The translations under genes and the position numbers were made by a program. The notes below the pieces were generated by a model. The model was not told where the DNA came from. It saw nothing but the letters and a program-made list of their open reading frames with translations, and did no database searches. A stretch of 64,000 nt of DNA from Rotaria sp. Silwood1 (Eukaryota; Rotifera; Eurotatoria; Philodinida; Philodinidae), in contig CAJNOP010000027.1 in assembly GCA_905250075.1 (NCBI GenBank), forward strand, positions 1,594,741 to 1,658,740, in the 5' to 3' direction. Positions within the stretch are counted from its first letter, which is position 1, and each line of letters opens with the position of its first letter. Below, piece after piece: positions 1-10,691 of this stretch.

Positions 1-1331
1 AAGTACAACTGCATTTGGCTGATATGTTTCCATAACTTTAGTCATCACCGGTTTAAAAATTGTTTCATATGTATCATCATCAATTCCATCACGAAGTGGA
101 AAATTAACAGCATAATATTTACCACGACCAGCACCAATATCCTTAATAGAAAAAATAAAAATGAAAATTCTTTATTATTTTCATATTATTAATTTACCCG
201 AAGGTCGCCAGTGCCTGGAAAATATTCTCCAAATTTATGAAATGATACCGTCATTACTCGATCTGTTGTATAAAATGCTTCTTCAACTCCATCACCATGA
301 TGAACATCAATGTCAACATAAAGTACTCGTTGATGATATCTTTAAAAAACAAAAAAAAAAAAATCATATTTTGTTTCTTTTTCTTAACATATAAATTTAC
401 TTGAGTAATTCAAGTATAGCCAAAACAATATCATTTATATAACAAAAACCAGATGCTTCAGATTTTTTAGCATGATGAAGACCTCCAGCCCAATTAATAG
501 CAATATCAGTTAATTTTCGATTAAGTTTAACTGCACCAGCTAATGAACCACCTGCTGATATTTGACAAAATTCATAAACACCTTCAAATACTGGACAATC
601 TTCTCCAACATTGACTAAAATTTAAAACAAATATTATTTATCTAATTAGTCAACAAAAATAAAACACTATGCTATAAATAAATTAGAAAATAATTCAGAA
701 TTTGTTTCTTTTATTTTTTTAGCAAATTTCGATTAGATGATGTTTTTAACGATTTATAGAAGGACACAATTGTATTTCTATTTGACGGATTTATTTTTGT
801 ATATGAATATAAAGGTAGAAACTTGATATATTAATATTTTTTTTTACTGAATTATTTTATAATTTATCTACGTTTTTGATTGTCAATAAAAGAAAAAAAC
901 ATAAATATACATCGTTGCATTTGTTTATTAAATTCCATAATATTATCCGGTCGAACATTTTGTATAAATTTCACATATTCATCACTATGAAAACGTGTCA
1001 TTTCTTCAGCTACTGCTTTATGTGGACGCTAAACAATGAGAACTTTTTTTTTTTTAAGGAATTAATTTTTAATTGATATACATACATAAACTTCCATTTT
1101 ACGATAGAGACCATAATTAAGAATCAAATTATGTGCCATACGTATACGATGAGGTTTCATTGGATGGCCTTGTCTAATTAAAAAAAAAATACATGTTTTT
1201 TTTTTATTATAATAATATATTAAATTCTATTTAATTATCTACCCATAATAATAATTTCCTACATCATAATCATAATAGTAAGAAACTTTTTTACGACTAT
1301 GAGGACCAATAGTTCCCGGTGTTGTGGTCAT
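1..1331 (-). CDS. HDAC1: Class I histone deacetylase (HDAC1/2, Rpd3 type), 5' part
   Basis: Zinc-dependent lysine deacetylase of nuclear corepressor complexes (Sin3, NuRD in animals). Six exons are readable: 1331-1243, 1173-1086, 1028-911, 614-401, 339-198 and 141 to the window edge, giving about 264 residues with phase kept at each junction. Visible family blocks, in order, are the N-terminal Tyr-rich [53 protein letters not shown], the His-His dyad in [19 protein letters not shown], the metal-binding [12 protein letters not shown], and [19 protein letters not shown]. All catalytic residues expected in this part are present. HDAC1 and HDAC2 are a vertebrate split, so the invertebrate gene corresponds to both. 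The 3' part, including the second metal Asp and the tail, lies outside the window. The start is the ATG just before the conserved Tyr-rich block; an acceptor-like AG lies 14 bases upstream. Confidence 0.95.
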
Positions 1332-2201
1332 TGAATTAATTATAACTAAATAAAATAAGATTTTGTTCTTTGACAGGTGTAAAATTAACTTAAATAAGCA
1401 ATTTGTACAAAAAAAGAAGTTTCTATAGGAGGAAAAAAAAGAAAAAGAGAAAAGTTGATTGATGATGACATTAAAGAAAGAGAAAAGAACTGACAGTAAT
1501 CAAATGAAAAGAGAACTACTTTAAAATAATGAATAAACAAACATAGATTATTTAATATTGATTGGTTTATAAATAACTCAAAAAAATATATTTTAAAATA
1601 AATATATCATATTTCGATTCTTTTTTTTTCTAAAATTTATCTTAATGAAACACTAATGCGGTTTATCGAACTTTTTCAAGTGACATCTGTTTGTTAAATT
1701 GTATTTCGTTCTAGAATAGACGAATACCATAAACAGATGAATATTCTATTCATCTATGTCTTGCTGAAATAGTGCGTATGACAAATAGAAGCAAAATATT
1801 CAAAATATCAGCTGCTTTTGATATATATGCTATTTTATTATACTATTTAGAAGAACAAGATGAGATAGAACACAATTTTGAAGAAGTCTACATTTTGATT
1901 CTAAAACTTCTAAAACTGTATTTTGTATCAAATTAGAGATTTCACTAGTAAACAGAACAGATAATGAAATTCTACATGTTTTTATCGTTTATTTATTTTC
2001 TAAGTATCAATTTAAATTTCTCATTAGAAAAAAAATAGCAAATTATCTTTTTTGATTTCTTAGATTCTGAAAAACTTCAGTTTTTCTATACTTTGATACA
2101 ACGAAAAGAAAATGTAAACACACTCTTTACTTTTTTAACTAAAATGTAAGAAAACATTTTGTCTTTAGATTTTCATTGGAAACATTGGTACTTATTTACC
2201 A
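1332..2201. other. Intergenic region between divergent HDAC and NUDT6 genes
   Basis: AT-rich and without a convincing reading frame. It separates two divergent start codons and so should contain both promoters, but I see no clear TATA box or other named motif. Acceptor-like AG sites lie about 14 bases before the HDAC ATG (minus strand, near 1346) and about 34 bases before the NUDT6 ATG (plus strand, near 2168). They may mark 5' UTR introns or trans-splice sites. Confidence 0.5.
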
Positions 2202-4689
2202 ATGTCTCTTTTTGCGTTTAGACCATTACTGAATATTTTACCATGTCGTTTATTTTCACAAGTATGTATATTACCCTATGAAATCGATCGATTTAATGGT
2301 GCTCGAGTTCGAATTGAAGATTGGCCAAATGATACAAAAATCATTAGAGACACACTTTCTAGTTCGTATTCAGCTTGTCTTGTATGATTATAGCAATATA
2401 TATATATAATATATTTTAGCTTCACTTGAACAATGGCAAAAAGATAAACGTACATCAGCTTGGCTATGGATTCCAATTGAAAAAGCACATGTAATACCAA
2501 TTGCTGCTGAATTAGGTAATGAAATAATGTTATACAATCGTAAAATGATTTTTGTTTTTATTCTTTAAGGGTTTATCTATCACAATGCTGAAGAAAGAAT
2601 TGCTGTATTAAATAAATGGTTATTACCAACAAAATCTATGATACCACGATTTGCTACGTATATATATATATAAGAATAGATTTTTGAACTTGAATCATAT
2701 TTTTTATTTTATTATATTTTAGTCATCAAGGTAAATGTTTGATGAAATTTATTGATCGGTTAGAGTTTTTGGTTATCTAGTTGGAGTAGGTGGTGCTGTT
2801 CTTCATAATACAACAAATGAATTACTTATTGTTAAAGAACGTATTAAAAATCGAGTAATTTGGAAGGTAAAAGAAACTCGTATAAGCAATAATAAAGATG
2901 TTCATTATTTTCCTTTTAGTTACCAGGAGGTAAGCACTTCAATTTTGAATGTTTCAAAAAATTAACAATGGTGAACATGTCTATAGTCTTCTAGGATCTA
3001 CTGAACTTTCGGAAAATATTGGTAAGATTAATTCATAGTGCACAATTTCTATCAAGCGTGTGGACATGACTTATTTTTTGTCAAAAATGAATTTTTTCAT
3101 AAAAATATTGCCTTCTTTTATTCAAAAAATCAGATTGATGAGAAGATGACCATTTACGATGGAAAATCTCGGAGAGAGATCGTTATGCTAAACTCATTTG
3201 ACTTGATTTTTCTCTCAAAGTGCTTCTATGACAAAAACATTATGAAAAACCTCAAAAATCAAAGATTTTAGAAAACCTATATCTCAGCTCTGAAGCATTT
3301 GCGCTAACTGAATGTATATCATAGATATAGAAGAATATTCTCGAAATGTTTCATAAATAACGAATTAATGTAGAAAAGTGGTGACCAACTTTACTGAAGA
3401 CGTCTTTTTGAACATCGCTTACAAGCGAACTATTCCAAGTGACAGTCTTCGATTAAATTCATATTGGACTTACATACAGGTTTGAGTGAGACTAACAAAA
3501 GTCTCAAAGAGGTTTATTCCCATTAACTTTTGGCTTTGAGTTAGGACCGATTTACTGGATTCTAGTTACTCTCAGAATATTCTGAAAGCTTCAGCCAAAA
3601 AAAGAATGTTCTTTCATCGATTTATTGAGTGAACTCGGTGTTTGTGATATGTTTGTAACAATCAATTATTTTTGAAAATTCATTAACTCGACGAAGGAAC
3701 ACTCCTTTCGGCTGAAATTTTCAGAATATTCTGAGAGCTGCTTACAAATGAATCGAAGAAGCAGCTTCCTGTAGGTTCAATACGAGTTCAAATGGCGGGT
3801 TTCACTTGGAATAGTTCTTTCGTTACCGTAAAAAGAATACTTGTTGTGTTCAAAACGAAAACTTTTCTTATAAATCAATATAGCAGAAATCAGTTTCTGA
3901 TTATATATAACGTAGTATCCAAATCTTTTTTATTTGTCACAAATAAATGATGTGTTTCCTTTAAAGTACTGAAATGTAACCTTTTTTTTTGTGGCTAAGT
4001 TATTCCAATGTACTTAACAGCTGGGAGAAAGATTTTTTTACCAAAAAATCGGTCATTAATGAAATCGTATAAGTTATAATTCAAATTTTTAAAAAGCTCC
4101 GTTTCATTTTTCCATTCGATGTCCACGTTGCTGCCAACGGTGTAATCTCCTTGTTTTTTCTTCAAACTACTTAAATTATGTTTTCATTTAGCTGATGGTG
4201 CAATACGTGAAGTCTTTGAAGAAACTGGTATTCACTCGAGTCTGTATTATAGAATTCTTAATTAACATATAACTAAAAAACTGTTTTTGATTAGAATTTG
4301 AATCAATTATTGGATTCCGTCAAGTACATCGATATCCAGGTTCGCTTTTTAATAAAAAAATTTTTTAAAAAAAAGAGAGCATTCTTATTTATTGATTAAA
4401 TGATTTAGGTGGACATGGTCGTTCTGATATATATTTTATTTGTCGTTTATCGGCTCTAACAGATACAATAAATTTTGATACAAATGAAATACTTGATTGT
4501 AAATGGACGAAACTTGATGATGCAATTAAAGACGAAAATCCTATATTACGACGTACTGCTAAACAATTATTATATGGTCTTCAAAATGGTTTTGAACAAT
4601 CGATTGATTTTAAAGTCGAACAAGTTTCATCCATTGTTACAGGATTAACTTTTGATTTTTTTACACGCTCAATAAATATAAATAATTAA
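2202..4689 (+). CDS. NUDT6: NUDT6-like Nudix hydrolase
   Basis: Nudix-family hydrolase matching NUDT6. Predicted exons are 2202-2376, 2420-2515, 2570-2657, 2723-2730, 2766-2866, 2920-2929, 2995-3021, 4192-4239, 4295-4339 and 4409-4689, totalling 292 residues. The N-terminal NUDT6 domain is visible (IDRFNGARVRIEDW, SAWLWIPIEKAHVIP). The complete Nudix box (G-x5-E-x7-REVFEETGI) is assembled across three exons starting at LPGG, so it depends on correct removal of a 1.17-kb intron at 3022-4191. The C-terminal part (GRSDIYFICRL, LLYGLQNGFEQSIDF, TGLTFDFF) matches the family. Oddities: exons of 8 and 10 nt, and a hairpin repeat inside the large intron. The substrate of NUDT6 is not well established in general. 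The AKAP17A gene follows after 56 bp. Confidence 0.88.
3426..3817. repeat. Imperfect hairpin (foldback) element in NUDT6 intron
   Basis: The outer ends read GAACTATTCCAAGTGA at about 3427 and its reverse complement TCACTTGGAATAGTTC ending at about 3816. A second, inner inverted block centres on CTCAGAATATTCTGAAA (about 3571) and its partner (about 3722), with TTCAGCC next to it on both sides. Pairing is interrupted but runs over most of the 390 bp. No coding capacity is seen. It is probably a decayed non-autonomous foldback/MITE-like insertion. Confidence 0.6.
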
Positions 4690-4745
4690 TCTATAAAACA
4701 TTTTTTTTTATTGATTTAATTTTTTCTTTCAGATTAAATATAAAC
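4690..4745 (+). promoter_or_regulatory. Intercistronic spacer with candidate trans-splice acceptor
   Basis: Only 56 bp separate the NUDT6 stop from the AKAP17A start. The spacer is almost entirely T-rich and ends in TTTTTTCTTTCAG at 4720-4732, a strong splice acceptor 13 bases before the ATG, with no obvious room for an independent promoter. In organisms with spliced-leader trans-splicing (reported for bdelloid rotifers) this is the form of an operon junction. A 5' UTR intron starting inside NUDT6 would be the alternative. Confidence 0.5.
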
Positions 4746-7700
4746 ATGTCGAATATTATACAATGTAAAGATTTAAGTGAACGAGTTGATCTATGTGAAC
4801 CATTAGTAAGAAAATTCTTCTTGAGTAAAAAATAATCAATATAAATTCTTTTTGTTTGTTTCTTTTTAGCGTATGTATTTAAAACCAATAGCACGTATTA
4901 ATATAAGTGTACCTATTCCACCAACAATGCGTGTTGCTGGTGCAACAATGTCAACATGGGAAATAATGGATAAAATACGTGAATTAATTTTACCAGATGA
5001 ATTCGTTTTTTTACGTTTATTAAAAAGTGCTGGTGAACTTTATCGTTTTGAAGGTGAATTAGAATCCAAAGCAATAGCACGTAGTTGTTTAACACGTTTG
5101 GATAATACACTTATTCGAATGGAATCAACAGGACATGACTTTCGTTTACGTGCAGCTGATGCTAAATTACCATATCCAACAAGAACAGAATGGGAAACAT
5201 TTTTTCGTGAAAGTAAAAGTATGAATGAAACAAAACCAGGTGAACGTGCAGATACAATTCATATTGAAGGTTTACCAATTCGATGGTTTCAGGTAATTAA
5301 GTTATCCTTAAGAATTATTTTATCGTAGAAGAAAATACTTCATTAAATATAAAAGTATTACACATGTATCGAAATGTTACAATTTTTAATGCAATGGTTT
5401 AAGATTCGATAAAATGCTCTTCCTGTTCAATAGAAACAACATTTAGGATATTTTTAAAATCATTTTCAATATTTTGCCATGGATATATCCAGGAATGTTT
5501 TAGTAGTTGTGTGCTTGTTTCGTATCTAATTATTTGATTTTAAAGCATTTATGAATGCCCAGAGAAATAATCTATGAAAATATTTTTAGTATAAGACATT
5601 TCGAAAACTGAATACTTGCTTAGAGTATTCAACCAATTTTTTAGAATAAATCTGCATGAAGCTGCCAGTCTCTTCAGATCTAGACTCGAGTCTACAGAAA
5701 AACGTAGATCCGAAGCTCGGTACAAACTAGTAAGAGCATACTTTGTCGTGCATTCAACAAAAAATTGTCCCAGTTCACAGAGAGGTATTCTCAACTCAGT
5801 ACTTCCTCTAAGGGTAGGTGTGTGGTAATAGATAGAACAATTTATGATTTTTATAGTCTTATAGGTCAAAAGATTAGTCTATAAAAAGTATTTTCTTTTG
5901 TACTAAGAAATAGTTGGTACAATATATGTACTTCTGGCTCTAAAATGTTCTAATCAATATTTAACATTATTTTCTAGGCAAAACAAAATCCAATGCAAGC
6001 TGTTCAAGTTGCTGCAGCAGCTATTGGTCCTAGTGGTCTACCTTCAACATCAACAACTACTACTGTTGATGATAAAGAAAATAAACCATCACTTGAAATA
6101 CTTCAACAAGTATTTTCAACATTTGGTGAAATACGTTGTTGTGATATTCCATGTCTTGATCCATTTCGTGTATCAAATAATACATTAGGCACTAGTGTTC
6201 CACTATCACAAGATACAACATTTGATGCTTATGTACAATATAGTGAATATATTGGATTTGTTAAAGCAATGGATGCATGTCGAAATATGAAATTAATGTT
6301 AATTGATGATACAAATACGGCTTATATAGCAAATATAAAAGTAAAATATTTCTGACATAAAGTATAGATATGTAAATATATTAATTTATAGGTTGATTTT
6401 GATCGAACAAGACATTTATCTGATCGAATGATTAAAAAACGTCGTATTGAACAAATGAAAGCCATGGAAATAAATAAATTAAAACAGGCTGAAGCTCAAC
6501 GACTTAAAGATGAAGATGAACGTCGAAAAGAAATTGAACGGTTAATAAAACTTTTTAAATTATATATAGGTCACAAAAAATTCAAATATTTATTCATTAT
6601 TTTAGGTTACGAATTGAATTACAAGATGCTGAAGCTGATGATTTAACAGGAAGTAAAGATATAACTAAAGATAGTCGACGTCGACAACGGTAAATAAAGG
6701 TTTTTTCAAAATTTTTGTAGAACTTATATGTATTTTCGAAGAACATAGTGAGTGTAAGTTGTCAGCTCAGGTTATGCGGTCCTGTCCATTCTTAAATACG
6801 TTCTCAATGGGGGGCAGGCGTCCGACTCTTTTCTAAAAGCTACTTAGCAACAAAAACAAGGCGCTGTATAGCATTGACAATTAGACTGTTCTAGAACATT
6901 TCAAAACTGTGCTAGAAATCAAAATAGCTGAAATATTTTTGCGAACATTTTAAATATCATAGGTTAACTTTTGCAGAGATAAAAAGTTATATAATACATG
7001 TCAAAGGTGATTGGATAGTGATGTAGTGATTTGTCACAGTAGTCATATGATTAACAGTTAAAGTGTAAATTGACTGGATTATAAATTTGATAAATAATCA
7101 ATATCAGTGTCCGTGAACTTCTCAAAATATATAATAGTGCTTGGAGACATGCTGTAGATATAATGAGTATGTGCACAAGACTTATTCACCAGTTAAATCA
7201 ATGGTTAGAATAATAATGTTATATAAAGAAAAACAGGATATGAGAACAAAGAAACGTAATGAACGAATATCAACAAAGCAAGAGTGCTATTAAAAACAGT
7301 GCAATCTCTGCGGGATTAAAATGTGAAACATGATATAACTACTGTTGCTGATCACATAGATATTGTTTTATTTTGGCAGCCAGGGAAGAGTTTGTTTTAG
7401 TTTCCTTTGATTTAATCCGCCAGAAATACAACAAGAAAGAAGTTCATATATTGTAACTAGTCGTGGTCTCTGGCTAATTTCTGTCATGATCTACAGAGTT
7501 GGGGTACAGATTTCTACCTAATATATTTCATTACTCCTTTTAGATCGTGTTTCAGAAAAGATCTCTGTTCGAAATGCACAAATTAGTAAGAGAGATCGTT
7601 TGTCTGACAAACGAGTATCCTCGGAAAAGAACTATATTCTATTAGATTTTTTTTTATTTTACGTATTTTGTACTAGTATGAAGAGGATAAATAACACATT

Positions 7701-8275
7701 TGAATTTCACAAACAAGCTTTAAATAGGATGTATTGATAAATTTTTAATGAAATTTGTTTATTTTAGAGAAGAGAAACGTCGATTAAAACGTTTAGAACG
7801 TAAACGTCAACATGAAGAAAAAACTTTAGCAATGAAAATAGCATTAGAAGAACGAAAAATGTTAATTGCTCATCGAAAATTAGAATCAATGAGATTACTT
7901 GAAGAATTATTCAATCGTGTTAAAGTAATAATAATAATAAATCTTTTTCTTTCTTAATTTATTATATTATTTTCTTTATAGGTACAAATAGCGCAAGAAG
8001 AATTAAATAAAAAAGAACGTGAACTTCAAGAAGAACGTTTACGTGGTATGGATATTGAAACAGCAAATGCAAATAATTCAACACCATTTATGCCTACTCA
8101 ATTATTACCACAAACAACAACAAAAGAATATAAACCATTAAATACTAATAATAATAGTAAAGAAATAATTGAAGCACAATTAAATGAATTACGTAAAGAA
8201 TTTTATCAAAAAGATGAAACAATCGATGATATTCTAAGAAAACGAACAACTATTATTGATCGAAAAGTTTTTTAA
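4746..8275 (+). CDS. AKAP17A: A-kinase anchor protein 17A-like (splicing factor XE7)
   Basis: Homologue of AKAP17A, a nuclear-speckle protein that anchors protein kinase A and influences alternative splicing. Exons are 4746-4805, 4870-5292, 5978-6340, 6392-6540, 6606-6689, 7768-7924 and 7982-8275, totalling 509 residues. Diagnostic blocks are YLKPIARINISVPIP near the N terminus, PTRTEWETFFRESKSMNET, GERADTIHIEGLPIRWF, an RRM-like segment (VFSTFGEIRCCDIPCLDPFR, FDAYVQYSEYIGFVKAM), the conserved VDFDRTRHLSD, and then a long charged coiled coil rich in Lys, Arg and Glu ending in LEERKMLIAHRKLESMRLLEE. It is shorter than the human protein and lacks the C-terminal Arg/Ser-rich tail. Introns 5293-5977 and 6690-7767 are unusually long for this locus. 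The intron at 6541-6605 was placed so that the frame joins as Arg-Leu-Arg-Ile-Glu-Leu. Confidence 0.9.
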
Positions 8276-8360
8276 TATAAAATCTATTTAGATTTTTCAT
8301 GTTGTATAAAGCAAAACAAAACTCAAATGTCGTCTGTTCTTTTTTTTTTCTCAGTTGTCA

Positions 8361-8366
8361 AATAAA
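8361..8366 (+). terminator. AATAAA polyadenylation signal (AKAP17A)
   Basis: AATAAA lies 86 bases after the AKAP17A stop codon, in the 126-bp gap to the convergent EF-hand gene. The two 3' ends must therefore nearly touch or overlap. Confidence 0.5.
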
Positions 8367-8401
8367 ATATCGAAAAAAAACAACAAATAATGGTTTTTCG
8401 T

Positions 8402-10540
8402 TTATTTTTTTGAAAGTAATTGAATAAGAAGCTTTTCAAATTCATCTCGACTTATTCGACCATCATGATCTATATCAGCTGTTTGCATCATTTCTTCAAT
8501 TAAATTATCATCAATATTTTCACCTAAATTATGCATTGTTTCACGAATTTCATGAGGAGATATATAATTATCTTGATTACGATCAAATAAAGCAAATATT
8601 GAGCTTAATTTTTCTTCAAATGATGCTCGATTAAAACGTTTTTCTCGTTCTAATAAAATATTTTTATATAATTTAAATTCTTGTTTTGATATTCTTTTAT
8701 CATCATTAATATCAAGTTCTTTAAATATACGTAACATGATTTCATTCGAATTACATATATGTGAAAAATTTCTTCAATGAAAAAAAAAATTAATCAAATT
8801 TTTTATTCTCTCTATATAATTTAAGAATCGGACATCTTATTATTCATATTGAAACTAGGTGAAAAAATAGTCTTGTTTACACATATATACTGTTACACAC
8901 GAAAAAGTACATGATGTTTTCGTTCTGAAAACAGAGTGCATAATGTCAGTAAACACATAAAAAGAAATACGGCAAGACGTTAGTTCTGTGTTTTTTTGTA
9001 CTAATTTTATCAAGTACTCGTCAAGGTTAAACGCAATGCAATGAAAATATGCATGCGTAATATGCAATCATACTCTTCATTATTTTCATATGTCAATTAC
9101 AATATCAAACGAAACTTCGATCACTATCTCTTTTGATAGTTAGAAAATTTTAACAATAAAATTGTTTATTATTGGATAAAATGTCATTTTAAAGATAAGA
9201 ACTGGAAAATTTCTCATTAAACTATTGAGTAATAAAATTATTAATTATTTTTAATAGTATATTCTTTTTCTCTTAATATTCTACCCTTTTTTATTACCGA
9301 GAACAACCAGTGTCTAGAAGAAGGCTTGTCAGTATATAGAGTTTACATTTACATATAAATAGAGCGACAATGATTAAAGAGAAAACTAATGGGATTGACA
9401 CACCGAGACTGAACGTAGCAGGCATAAAAGAAGTAAGAAAAGGAGAAATTGAACATCATACAACACTTAGAAACCGTTAGGTACAGAATGTTACAAGATA
9501 GAGAATATAGGAAAGGAGTGAAGAAGACAGGATGAAGACACATTAGTGATACACATAAAAGAAAAATCAATTTCGATGCTTCAGAAAATTTTGAGGAACT
9601 CCTTCATTAAATTAATATTCTCTAATCTGTACTGAACCATCATATTTGTCAGAGGATTTAGTCCTACGAAGACCATAAATCCTTTAAATACTTCCTAATC
9701 ATTCGTTTCTATGTAGGTTAAAGACTAGTTCCTCTACTAGAAATGCTTCATCTTTTGATTCAGCAAGGACTCTAAGCTATTTATTCCAATAATGCGAACA
9801 TTTATTAACTAGAGAGATTTCGTTGAATAGAAATTTGAAGAATGCACCTAGTTAATTCTAATGAAGTAGAGTCTGTTTTATGCAAGTGATATAAAAATAC
9901 AAGTAATCTATCCTTTTGTTCTTAATGATTATGTTTAAGAATAATGTTGAGTGTATCTATGCTACAAGGAATACCAATTTAAGACAAAAGAAATATTATT
10001 GAAAAAGATTTTATAATGAGTTTAGTAATTTTTTTCTATCGTTCAACGTGTTTTGATGAATTTTTTGTTTCACAAAAAATTTACTACTCACTTCAATACA
10101 GATTGCAAATCGGCTATAGATACATAACCATCTGCATCAATATCAAGTGATTGAAATTCTCGATCAAGTATTTGTTCTCGTTCAATCGATGTTTCGAATG
10201 AATGGACACTAGGTATTTCTTGTTCGTTTTTTTTTGTTAATGATGTTAACGGTGAACCGAAATGAAAAAATTTTGGTAATGTTTGTGATATCATGCTATT
10301 TGTATCGTTTGTAATTGATGTTTGTTGTTGATTTTTTAATAATTGTAAAGTTTCATCATTTGGAATAATTTTATGGCTAGTTTCAATTGTTATTGCTGTA
10401 TTTAAAGAATTTCTTGTATCTATCGGTTTTGATATAGATATATTTGTTGAATAATCTGTTTGAATAGATTTTATATTCGTTTGAGAATTTTGTTTATTAT
10501 CGGATTTTTTATTCGAAATTTTCGATCGCCAACCAGACAT
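8402..10540 (-). CDS. EF-hand calcium-binding protein with four EF loops
   Basis: Two exons, 10540-10092 and 8771-8402, joined through a 1.3-kb intron, give 272 residues in frame. The first 130 residues are Ser/Thr/Asn/Gln-rich and low in complexity. Then come four EF-hand loops: DIDADGYVSIAD, DINDDKRISKQE, DRNQDNYISPHE and DIDHDGRISRDE. Loops 2-4 have acidic residues at positions 1 and 12 and a hydrophobic residue at 8; loop 1 has Asp instead of Glu at position 12. The calmodulin-like four-loop arrangement suggests a Ca2+ sensor, but the long N-terminal extension is not calmodulin and I do not recognise a named orthologue. It lies 151 bp downstream of the ABCG gene on the same strand and converges on AKAP17A. 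The intron was chosen because it restores the helix-loop-helix spacing between loops 1 and 2. Confidence 0.8.
8772..10091 (-). other. Large intron of the EF-hand gene
   Basis: About 1.3 kb of AT-rich sequence between GTGAGT and TTGAAG. No coding block or clear repeat structure was recognised in it. Confidence 0.6.
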
Positions 10541-10691
10541 ACATTAAGCATGTCAAATGGAGCGAAATAAGAGTAAAAAATTTACAATAATATTATTAAA
10601 AGAACAAAGAAACAATAAATTTATAGATAAAAAAAGCGCTGTAATGGAAATTAATTCATACAAATATTATAAAATACAAAAAGCAAAGCTA

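Noticed and set aside
3038-3271. 77-codon frame after the NUDT6 LPGG exon
   Set aside because: It lies in the large intron; the Nudix box is completed only by the small exon at 2995-3021 and the exon at 4192.
5549-5869. 106-codon and 70-codon frames in an AKAP17A intron
   Set aside because: They fall inside a well-supported intron and resemble nothing known.
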